Positions 56,966-64,000 of a stretch of 64,000 bases of DNA are shown in pieces; the stretch's first letter is position 1, and each line of letters begins with the position of its first letter. A program made the position numbers and the translations under genes. Source of the stretch: Thiohalocapsa sp963704155 (GTDB taxonomy: Bacteria; Pseudomonadota; Gammaproteobacteria; Chromatiales; Chromatiaceae); the NCBI GenBank assembly GCA_963704155.1, contig CAVPHF010000041.1:37490-101489 (forward strand). The letters run 5' to 3'. The notes below the pieces were generated by a model, which did no database searches, was not told the DNA's origin, and worked only from the letters and a program-made list of their open reading frames with translations.

Positions 56966-57051
56966 GTAGGCTGGGTTGATCTTGTGAAACCCGGCCTTTC
57001 AGTGGCTTACAAGACCGCCGTCACTGAGTTTTGCACCGCAACCCAGCCTAC
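56966..57051. repeat. GTAGGCTGGGTT palindromic element, second copy
   Basis: 86 bases with perfect 13-base inverted ends, gtaggctgggttg and caacccagcctac. Similar to 48970-49052. It lies just upstream of the IS1634-type relic. Confidence 0.75.
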
Positions 57052-57147
57052 CCCGACTTCGACTATTCGGCCTGGATTTCGGCGAAAACCAGGCCGTTTG
57101 CTCTTGCAAGTGCCTGATTCGGTTGACCTTGGGTTTACGAAAGCGCG

Positions 57148-58542
57148 TGTAGTGCCGACCTCGGTCGTTGTTCGGATGCGGTTTTTTGCCGACACTATCG
57201 GCATGTTCTTGCGCTCGAAAAATCGTTTCAAGGACGGCAAACAGCACCGCTACTGGAGCATCGTCGAGAACCGTCGCGTTGCCGACGGGCGTGTGGTGCA
57301 GCGCCAGGTGCTCTACCTCGGCGAGATCAACGATTCGCAGAAGGGGCGCACGTTGTTCGGTGTGCGCTTCGATGTCTTGCTCTACGACCTGACCAGCACC
57401 TACTTCGAGTCCGAGCCTCCGCAGCACGGCAAACGCAAATACGGCTACAGCCGCGACAAGCGTCCCGATTGCGTGCAGGTCGTCATCGCCTTGATCGTGA
57501 CCCCGGACGGCTTGCCGTTGGCCTACGAGGTCTTGCCGGGCAATACCAGCGACAAGACCACGCTGGAGGACTTCCTCGCCAAGATCGAGGATCAGTATGG
57601 CAAGGCCGAGCGGGTTTGGATCATGGACCGCGGCATCCCCACCGAAGACAGCCTCGCGGTCATGCGCGCCGACGACACGCCGGTACGCTACCTCGTCGGC
57701 ACCCCCAAGGGACGGCTGAGCAAGCTGGAGAAGGCGTTTCTCGCCAAACCGTGGGCGCAGGTGCGCGAGCGCGTCGACGTCAAGCTACTTGAGCAGGAGG
57801 GGAGGTGTACATCTTCGCGCGCAGTCACGCACGCATGCACAAGGAGCGGGCCATGCGCCGACGTCGACTGAAACGGTTGTGCCAACGCCTCGGCGAACTG
57901 CAAGGCATGATGCGCTCGCGTGACGAGCTTCTGCTCAAGATCGGAGCGGCCAAGAAAGAGGCCGGTCGCGCCTACGGCCTGGTCGATATCCAACTGCCCA
58001 AGCCCGATGAGCCGGTCAATGCCAAGACCTTCACTTTCACCATCAATCGCAAGAAGCTGCACCAAGTGCGCCGCCGCGAGGGCCGCTACCTCCTGCGCTC
58101 CAACCTCTGCGGCGAGGACCCCGCCAAGCTCTGGGAGTACTACATCCAACTCACCGAGGTCGAACAGGCGTTCAAAGAGCTCAAGAGCGATCTGAACATC
58201 CGCCCCATCTACCATCAAAACGCGACGATCGCATTAAGGCGTACATCTTTGTCGCTTTCCTCGCCTACTGCTTGCAAGTCACCCTCAAGCAACGCCTGCG
58301 GGTCTTGGCGCCCGGCCTGAGCCCGCGTGCCGCGATCGAGAAGTTCGCCGCCATCCAGATGGTCGATGTTCACCTGCCCACCACCGACGCGCGGACACTC
58401 ACCCTCAGCCGCTACACCGAGCCCGACAAGGACCAGCTGTTGTTGCTCCAACAACTGCGCATGACGCTTCCCGAACAACCACCACCGAGGATTTCATCCA
58501 GCTCACGCGCCCTGACCGCCTGACCGACCTGTAGTGCCGACC
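57148..58542 (+). mobile_element. IS1634-type transposase relic
   Basis: The frame from ATG 57203 (MFLRSKNRFKDGKQHRYWSIV, VVQRQVLYLGEINDSQ) is an IS1634-family N-terminus, but it jumps straight to FDVLLYDLTSTYFE, losing roughly 130 residues that normally lie between. DDE-type blocks follow (RDKRPDCVQVVIALIVTPDG, VWIMDRGIPTED). Frameshifts near 57800 (to YIFARSHARMHKERAMRR) and near 58225 (to AYIFVAFLAYCLQVTLKQRL) break the rest. The string tgtagtgccgacc occurs in direct orientation at 57148-57160 and 58530-58542, bracketing the relic. Not functional as read. Confidence 0.8.
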
Positions 58543-58822
58543 TTTTGGCTCCCGAAACAGAGAATCAACAACTTACCGCGCCTTTTCGGTCGAATAGGCG
58601 AAGACGGGGTACGGGCTGGAAGCCCAGATCAGCTGAGTCGAGCGTATCGACACAGGCGGCAGGGCGGGCTAGGCCGAGCGCAGGTCCGAGATCGAGACCG
58701 ACAGCGGCATCATCGAGCAGGTCCGTGGCCTTTGCCAATCCTTGTCGCGCGGTGGCGGCCATGCCCGCCTTGATTCCGGGCCGATCATTGCAATTGCAGA
58801 ACCGGGCTCCGAGCATGCAGTG

Positions 58823-59290
58823 ATGATGCGGCGTCGCCTGATTGATCGGCTCGAATTCCAGCTCGCCCGCTTCCCTGCCGTTGCGCTGCTCGGGCCGCGG
58901 CAGGTGGGAAAGGCCCACGCTGGCCCGACGCCTGCGCCCAGGGGCTCCGGCGCACTACCTGTACCTGGAGAATCCGGCGGATCTCGCCAAGCTCGCGTAT
59001 TTCGGCGACGACGCTGCGGCGCTTTTGGACCATGCTTGCGCATTGCCAGTGCGGGTTGCTGAACCTCGCGCAGCTTGCTAGCAGCCTGGGCGTCGACGGC
59101 AAGCCCGTCGCCGGTTATCTCGATCTGATGGTGGACCTGCTCCTGGTGCGACGGCTGCCGCCGCTGCACGCCAACCTCGGCAAACGGCTGATGTAACGTC
59201 CGAAGGTGTATCTGCGCGACAGCGGTCTGCTGCATGCGCTGCTGCGCATCGACGAGCGCGAGCAACTGCTCGGCCACCCGGTCTGCGGCA
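58823..59290 (+). pseudogene. DUF4143 AAA ATPase relic
   Basis: Starts like the family (LIDRLEFQLARFPAVALLGPRQVGK), breaks frame inside the P-loop, continues as HYLYLENPADLAKLA, then is fused by deletion to the middle part TTLRRFWTMLAHCQCGLLNLAQLA and GYLDLMVDLLLVRRL, with an in-frame TAA after LGKRLM before PKVYLRDSGLLHALL. Sequence upstream (58543-58822) carries nothing recognisable. The shared middle piece also occurs in the relic at 40262-40610. Confidence 0.7.
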
Positions 59291-59398
59291 TGAGCTTGGA
59301 TCTGCGCCTTTTCCCGCGCCTCCAACTCGCCGAGCCGTTGGCTGGCCGCGAGCCCGTCGCTAGCGTCGTTCAGCTTCGCCTTGAGCTGCTCGTTTCGG

Positions 59399-60131
59399 TT
59401 GGCCGTGTTCGCCGCCGCCAATGAGCAGCTACCTACCAGATATCTTTGACCGGCACGCGCAAGCCCGGTAACAGCACTGGCGAGATGACCTCGGTGGGGT
59501 CGGGTCGCAGAATCAACCGGTATCCGTCGGTCCCTGGCTCTCTGTAGATCTCCAGTCGCTGATGCTGCAAGTCCACCAGCCAGACCTCCGGAACGCCGTG
59601 GGCTGCATATAGGGGCACCTTGACCTCTTGGTCGTAGCGCAGCGAGCTGTCGCAGATCTCGATCACCAGCAGCGTGTCGTTCCGCGTCGGATTGGCACGC
59701 TCGTAGAAGTCATCGCGCGGGCGCAACAACATGAGGTCCGGTTCGGGCTCCGAATGGGGCGGCAGAGTGAGGGGATTCTGCACGGCAACCAGCGCTTCGT
59801 CTCCAACGCGCCGGTTAAGCAGCCGATTCAAGCGATTGTTCTTGCCGGCGTGATCGGGCTTGATAGGGGGCATTGCGCGCAGCTCTCCTTCGATCAGCTC
59901 GACGCGATCGTTTTCGTCGAAGATCCCGTTGTCGATCATTTGATGGTACGCGTCCACGCCCAATCGAAAGACAGGGCGTGCATCTGCGAGGGTTGGCTGC
60001 GCTTTGGCGACAGGCATGGTAGAACCTTTGGTCGACATGCAGGGAGACGAACGGACGACTGCGCGATTTACGTCGCGTCGTACCAATCAATTACCCCCGC
60101 AACAGTATCAGATGAACAGAGGCGTCGCAGC
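59399..60131. repeat. 733-bp direct repeat, right copy (contains Uma2 gene)
   Basis: Right-hand partner of 42123-42855, same orientation. The left junction follows a short coiled-coil coding remnant on the minus strand (59295-59398), and the right junction is 41 bases from the AraC stop. Confidence 0.9.
59433..60017 (-). CDS. Uma2 family endonuclease (DUF820), right copy
   Basis: Encodes exactly the same 194-residue protein as 42157-42741; the five base differences inside the gene are all silent. Four of them fall in four adjacent codons (Arg-Leu-Gly-Val, about 59955-59966). Same start logic: ATG 60017 with AAAGG upstream. Keeping the protein identical while bases drift suggests either selection on the protein or recent copying with patchy conversion. 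Confidence 0.88.
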   Translation of the reverse strand: MPVAKAQPTLADARPVFRLGVDAYHQMIDNGIFDENDRVELIEGELRAMPPIKPDHAGKNNRLNRLLNRRVGDEALVAVQNPLTLPPHSEPEPDLMLLRPRDDFYERANPTRNDTLLVIEICDSSLRYDQEVKVPLYAAHGVPEVWLVDLQHQRLEIYREPGTDGYRLILRPDPTEVISPVLLPGLRVPVKDIW

Positions 60132-60171
60132 CTGGAAGCCTAGGCGATTGCCGCGGCATCGCTGAGCGTGC

Positions 60172-61236
60172 TCACGACAGCGCCGAAGGCATTGCCGTGG
60201 GCATCTCGATGCTCCAGCCGCCCCGGGCGCAGCGGTAGTCGCGAGGTGTCATGCCGGTGAGTCGCTTGAACGCCCTGCAAAAATGCGATGCGTTCTCGTA
60301 GCCGGCGGCAAACGCGATGTCGGCGATGTTCAGGCCGGAATCGGCCATCAGGTCCGATGCGATCAAGAAACGCGCATCTTGGACAATGGCGGAATAGGTC
60401 GTGCGGCTTTGCGCCAGCCGACGCTGCAAGGTGCGCTCGCTCATGCCGACGATCTCGGCCGCCAGCGACAGCGGCGGATGACCCTGCACGAGATAGGGAC
60501 GGATGAGCGCGCGTAGGGCGGTCACGAAGTCCCAGGCGTCGCCCAAGCCGGAAGGCGCTCGCGCGGGGGACGTCTGACCCTTGACGTTATCCGAACTCGA
60601 CCGGCGGTCTATGGAGGTCCGCGCGATATCGGCCGCCGCGACCAGTACCGAACAGTACCGCTGACCGGTCAGGATGCGGGCGTTGCCGAAGGCCTCCAGC
60701 GTGGCCTCCGAGGGCCGCCCGCGCGAGACAAAGGTAATCTCGGCCGGGCACCAATCGGGGCTGACTGCACTGCGCACAATGTCGATGACCCCCGCGATCG
60801 CCTTCGACTCGACGAAGCCGACAAGAGGACTGTTCTGAAACCCCTGTACCTCGCAGACCACGCGCAGCTCCTCGACACCTTCACGGCGGATGTCAATCCG
60901 CAAAGCGCTGCTTTCCCGATGCACCTGATTGGATAGGGCCTCGACCCGAGAAAGCCCAGTGGAAGCCCCGATCACTGTTCGTTGCACATCGGCATGGAGG
61001 GTACTGAGTGAAGCCGCGCGGCCCGCCAGGAAGCCAAGCTCCATGATCCCAACCTCACGCCTCGACCACCAAAGCCAGTCGAGGGCACGTGGCAGGCTGA
61101 CGTACTCGTTGGGCGTTTCCTCAATCGACACAGGGAGTCGCGAGCGCTCCAACTCGCGCTCGACCGGCATACCAAGGCCTCGGAGGACGCTGATGTAGTC
61201 AATCAGATGCTGCGCGCGGACAACGGGGATATTCAT
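60172..61236 (-). CDS. AraC family transcriptional regulator
   Basis: 354 residues. The N-terminal three-quarters matches the arabinose-binding-domain type of OruR/ArgR-like AraC regulators (LIDYISVLRGLGMPVERELE, YVSLPRALDWLWWSRREVG); the C-terminus has both helix-turn-helices, PPLSLAAEIVGMSERTLQRRL and NIADIAFAAGYENASHFCRAFKRLTGMTPRDYR. ATG 61236 begins MNIPVVRAQHLIDYI as in homologues; ATG 61278 would add fourteen residues. It lies downstream of, and on the same strand as, the arylsulfatase gene, which it may regulate. Inducer unknown. Confidence 0.88.
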   Translation of the reverse strand: MNIPVVRAQHLIDYISVLRGLGMPVERELERSRLPVSIEETPNEYVSLPRALDWLWWSRREVGIMELGFLAGRAASLSTLHADVQRTVIGASTGLSRVEALSNQVHRESSALRIDIRREGVEELRVVCEVQGFQNSPLVGFVESKAIAGVIDIVRSAVSPDWCPAEITFVSRGRPSEATLEAFGNARILTGQRYCSVLVAAADIARTSIDRRSSSDNVKGQTSPARAPSGLGDAWDFVTALRALIRPYLVQGHPPLSLAAEIVGMSERTLQRRLAQSRTTYSAIVQDARFLIASDLMADSGLNIADIAFAAGYENASHFCRAFKRLTGMTPRDYRCARGGWSIEMPTAMPSALS

Positions 61237-61474
61237 GTCGCTGTCTCTGTGATGGGCACAAACGGGGACGATCCCCACGGATTGGAAGGTCCAGGGGACT
61301 GAAAAGACGGTGGCAGTATCAGGAACTCTTTTGGCGCCTAAGCCAGAGCACGGATCGCGGGTGCGAGTGTCTTTGCTCCGCGCCTTGGGGATAGAGCGAG
61401 GCGCCGCAAGCAGATGATGATCCCGGGCCCGACCGCCGGACTCTCCGCCGGCGATCGGACCCGTCAGGATCGGT

Positions 61475-63098
61475 TTACCAGACCTGGCCGGGGTTATTCT
61501 CGAGCTGCTGCATGACCCGCTCCGTGGCCTTCTGCAGGCTCAGCGAGTCTGCCCGTTGGCGCGGCGGCCATTCCTGCAGGCTCTTCATGTGCTCGGCGAT
61601 AATCCCCTGTGCCGGCACCAGGGTCCACATCTTCTGCGCTAAGAACTTGCGGCCCATATAGCCCCATTCGTGGGAAAGGGGGTCGAAGCGTTCCATGGGG
61701 TCCATGCGCAGGTTGAACAGATAGGGCGCCGACGGATAAACAATGGGGTCCCACCACAGCCCGTTCTCCTTGACCCCGAACAGCATCTTCCAATCGCCCA
61801 CGCGCACGCCGGTGAGCGTCGCCTCGTCGTAATAGAAGTAGTCCTTACGGGCGGATTTGTCCGTCTTGCCGGTCCACAGATCAAGGTTGTCGTAGCCGTC
61901 CAGGTGGACCTTGTAGGTCATGTCGCCCATCTCCGCGCCCTCAAGCAGCTTTGCCTTGAGGTCCGGTTCGCCCGCGGCCGCGGCCAGCGTGACGAACAGG
62001 TCTTCGTGGCTCTGGATGGCGTTGGAGACGCTGCCGGCAGGGATCTGGCCGGGCCAGCGGACCATCATCGGCACGCGCACGCCGCCCTCCCAGGTCGTGC
62101 CCTTCTCGCCGCGGAAGGGCGAATAGCCGCCATCCGGCCAAAACATCAGCTCGTAGCCGTTATCCGTCGAGTAGATCACGATGGTGTTGTCGGCAACACC
62201 CAGGTCGTCGAGCTTTTTCAGCAACTGGCCGATCTCCTGGTCGTGCTGGATCATGCCGGCGCGATAAACATCGTTCTCGGGACGCCCCTCGTCGACGGCC
62301 TTCTGCATGTACTCCGTGGGTACGTGGGTCCAGATGTGCATCCGGGTGGGGTTGAACCAGACGAAGAAGGGCTTGTCTTCCTTGACGCTGCTCTCGATGA
62401 AGGTCTCGGCCGCCTGCAGGAACTCACCGTCCACGGTCTTCATGCGCTCGCGCGTGAGCGCACCGGTGTCCTCACAGCGCTGCTTGCCCATCGGGCCAAA
62501 CTTGGGGTCCTCGGTGGGGTCGTCGGTGTCCGTCGCCCAGCAATGCAGGACGCCTCGCGGGCCGAACTTCTTTGTGAACTCGGGATTCTTCACCCCTGGG
62601 TAGTCGAGCTGCTCGGGCTCTTCCTCCGCGTTCAGGTGATAGAGGTTGCCGTAGAACTCATCGAACCCGTGCACGGTCGGCAGGAACTCGTTGCGGTCGC
62701 CCAGGTGGTTCTTGCCGAACTGCCCGGTCGTATAGCCAAGGGGTTTGAGGACCTCGGCCAGCGTGGGGTCTTCCTTCTGCAGGCCCAGCTTCGAGCCGGG
62801 GATGCCGATGGTCGTCAGACCGGTGCGCACCGGCAATTGCCCGGTGATGAACGCGGCCCGTCCGGCGGTGCAGCTCGGGTGCGCGTAGTGGTCGGTGAAC
62901 AGCATGCCCTCTTTGGCGATGCGGTCGATGTTCGGCGTGTGGCCCATCATGCCGTGGGTAGTAGGCGCCGACATTCCACATGCCGATATCGTCGCCGAAG
63001 ATGACGAGGATATTGGGCTTGTCGGCCGCCGCCATGGCGCCGGGCATCCAGGCCGACAACGCAATCAGCGGAACGAACTTCAGCAGGGTCTTTTTCAT
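61475..63098 (-). pseudogene. Arylsulfatase, one-base frameshift
   Basis: Periplasmic sulfatase of about 540 residues if joined. GGAG precedes ATG 63098, followed by a signal peptide (LLKFVPLIALSAWMPGAMAA) and KPNILVIFGDDIGMWNVGAY. At about 62960 one extra base shifts the frame; the homologous THGMMGHTPNIDRIAKEGM continues in the next frame to 61475. The active-site motif is SCTAGRAAFITG, where the Cys would become formylglycine (CTAGR variant of CxPxR). Later blocks IYSTDNGYE and EKGTTWEGGVRVP match. The single indel in a TACTACC context may be a sequence error. No maturase gene is adjacent. Confidence 0.82.
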
Positions 63099-63170
63099 TG
63101 TTTCTCCGGTCAAGGTTATGGGCAAGTGATTGGCGGCCGCTGTGGGAAGTTAGCGGCGCCGCGAATTAAG

Positions 63171-63775
63171 GTTGCAAGAATTAAGTTCAGACAGCTTGTC
63201 GGCTTGGGTGTGGCTAGCCATCTAATCGCTATCGGTATCGGTATCGCGTATCGGCCTGACTGCCCCGGTATTCGCCAAGCTCCTCGCGGACCGCGTAGCC
63301 ACGCTGTCCAAGCTTCGTCAGCATGGCCGCAATACGATCGAGCAGTGCCTTCTGCTGATTGTTGTCGTCCGCGGACAACGCCTCGCACACTTGCAGCACG
63401 TCCTGAATCGCAGCGCACTCCAGCGCCGAACCTCGTGCGATCTCAAAATACCGGCGTCGATCCCCGTTCGTCGCTTTGCCGTTACCCTCGGCAATGTTCA
63501 GCGCAATCGCTTGCGATGCGCGCAGGAGTTGATCCTTCGCGTTGCGGTGTCCTTTCAGCTTCCCGCAATACCGGTAGGCCCAACCGACATACTCGATGGC
63601 CGCACGGTATACGTCGAGCTTCTCGTGGCCGAATGCCATATGGCGTTTTTTCTCTTGATTCCGGTTCCGGTTCCGGTTCCAGTGCCGATTCCGATAGCGA
63701 TCCCGATCCCGATCCCGACCCCGATTGCGCTCCGCCCGTCAATAGATAGGGTTGTGCAGGTTGTTGGTGAACCCT
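63171..63775 (-). mobile_element. Four-helix-bundle gene unit with hexanucleotide flanks
   Basis: A roughly 605-base unit defined by homology to 44380-44660 on both sides of the gene. Just upstream of the start, about 63650-63725 is a degenerate (CGGNAT/CGGAAC)n tract, and the stop lies in a second tract (about 63225-63250) of the CGATAC type. The two copies share flanks outside the reading frame (acacccaagccga, ttcttgcaac; acctgcacaac). Movement is inferred; no transposase is encoded. Confidence 0.6.
63229..63639 (-). CDS. Four-helix-bundle protein (S23/IVP-type, TIGR02436)
   Basis: 136 residues. MAFGHEKLDVYRAAIEYVGW, LLRASQAIALNIAEGNGKAT, RRYFEIARGSALECAAIQDVL and LLDRIAAMLTKL are the conserved helices of the family first found in 23S rRNA intervening sequences and related to the Avd accessory protein of diversity-generating retroelements. 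The last codons (DTRYRYR) are encoded by the downstream hexanucleotide repeat, so the C-terminus varies with the repeat. No rRNA and no reverse transcriptase are nearby. Function of free-standing copies is unknown. Confidence 0.88.
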   Translation of the reverse strand: MAFGHEKLDVYRAAIEYVGWAYRYCGKLKGHRNAKDQLLRASQAIALNIAEGNGKATNGDRRRYFEIARGSALECAAIQDVLQVCEALSADDNNQQKALLDRIAAMLTKLGQRGYAVREELGEYRGSQADTRYRYR

Positions 63776-63786
63776 TCCTAAGAACG

Positions 63787-64000
63787 CTACTCCGCACCGC
63801 CCCTGAGCTGCGCCAGCAGCGTGCTGACCTGCCCGGACGGGTCCGGGAAGCGGGCGAGGTAGCGCTCCGCCCAGGCGATGGTGGCGTCCCGGTCGCCGGC
63901 CTTGGCGTTGAGGCTCACCAGCGCGAGCGCGATGTCGGCGTCGTTGGGGTGGCGGTCGGTGGCTGCCGTGAGGGTGGCGATGGCCGCGCGCGGGTCGCCG
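63787..64000 (-). CDS. TPR-repeat protein, N-terminus beyond the window
   Basis: The last 70 codons of a gene entering from the right edge, ending at TAG 63787-63789. The helix pairs AAIATLTAATDRHPNDADIA and ATIAWAERYLARFPDPSGQV are tetratricopeptide repeats. It ends 12 bases before the four-helix-bundle unit. The full function cannot be judged. Confidence 0.75.
   Translation of the reverse strand, partial: GDPRAAIATLTAATDRHPNDADIALALVSLNAKAGDRDATIAWAERYLARFPDPSGQVSTLLAQLRGGAE

Noticed and set aside
42123..60131. Uma2 repeats as a classic insertion sequence or composite transposon
   Set aside because: No transposase inside the 733 bases, no terminal inverted repeats and no target duplication visible. 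Kept only as direct repeats.
41690..61236. AraC relic and intact AraC gene as a duplicated pair like Uma2
   Set aside because: Their helix-turn-helix sequences clearly differ, so they belong to different AraC subfamilies.
63229..63639. Diversity-generating retroelement, suggested by the Avd-like four-helix-bundle protein
   Set aside because: No reverse transcriptase and no template/variable repeat pair with adenine-biased differences was seen.
63650..63725. Hexanucleotide tract as a CRISPR array or iteron origin
   Set aside because: Units are 6 bases with no spacers and no cas or rep gene nearby. It is a simple degenerate tandem repeat.

Overview
High-GC genomic DNA from a gammaproteobacterium. 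The best fit is a Chromatiales (purple-sulfur-type) organism, judged from the protein families and the repeat-rich intergenic style; this is an inference because no rRNA or photosynthesis gene is present. I saw no tRNA, rRNA or CRISPR array.

Region 1 (1-18.1 kb) is ordinary chromosome: a metal-linked operon (DUF4198 protein plus outer-membrane protein) behind a NikR-box-like palindrome, a PQQ-type sugar dehydrogenase, pabB, glgA with a DUF4912 partner, a PPK2 polyphosphate kinase, an MFS transporter, aroC, a divergent tolC-type gene and ABC exporter, a YheT-type hydrolase, and a CHAD-domain/ParA pair. Region 2 (18.6-28.1 kb) has transaldolase, a polysaccharide cluster (GH17-GT2 fusion synthase, GMC oxidoreductase with a Tat-exported small subunit, GT39 transferase), and a decayed ImmA/IrrE gene followed by a PIN-domain protein. 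Region 3 (28.5-40.1 kb) has a pqiA-pqiA-pqiB operon, a CorA/ZntB transporter fused to a potassium-channel pore, a porin, a frameshifted AsmA protein, and a sterol desaturase/glycosyltransferase pair.

Region 4 (40.2-64 kb) is accessory. It is full of gene relics (DUF4143 ATPase, REP-associated transposase, outer-membrane protein, AraC regulator, TauE exporter, IS1634-type transposase) and short palindromic or dispersed repeats. Two almost identical 733-bp direct repeats, each carrying an intact Uma2 nuclease gene, bracket about 16.5 kb. Inside is a set of envelope and acid/energy stress genes: MarC, lipoproteins, a large LysM protein, a Cys-rich periplasmic protein with a duplicated CX3C hairpin, two HdeA-type proteins, a second PPK2, a P-type proton ATPase and an SLC13/ArsB-type carrier. 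To the right are an AraC regulator, a frameshifted arylsulfatase, a four-helix-bundle protein unit with hexanucleotide flanks (with a deleted copy at 44.4 kb), and the end of a TPR gene.

Several long genes carry single or double frameshifts (AsmA, LysM protein, arylsulfatase). Either this chromosome is decaying locally or the assembly has residual indels; the raw reads would separate the two.
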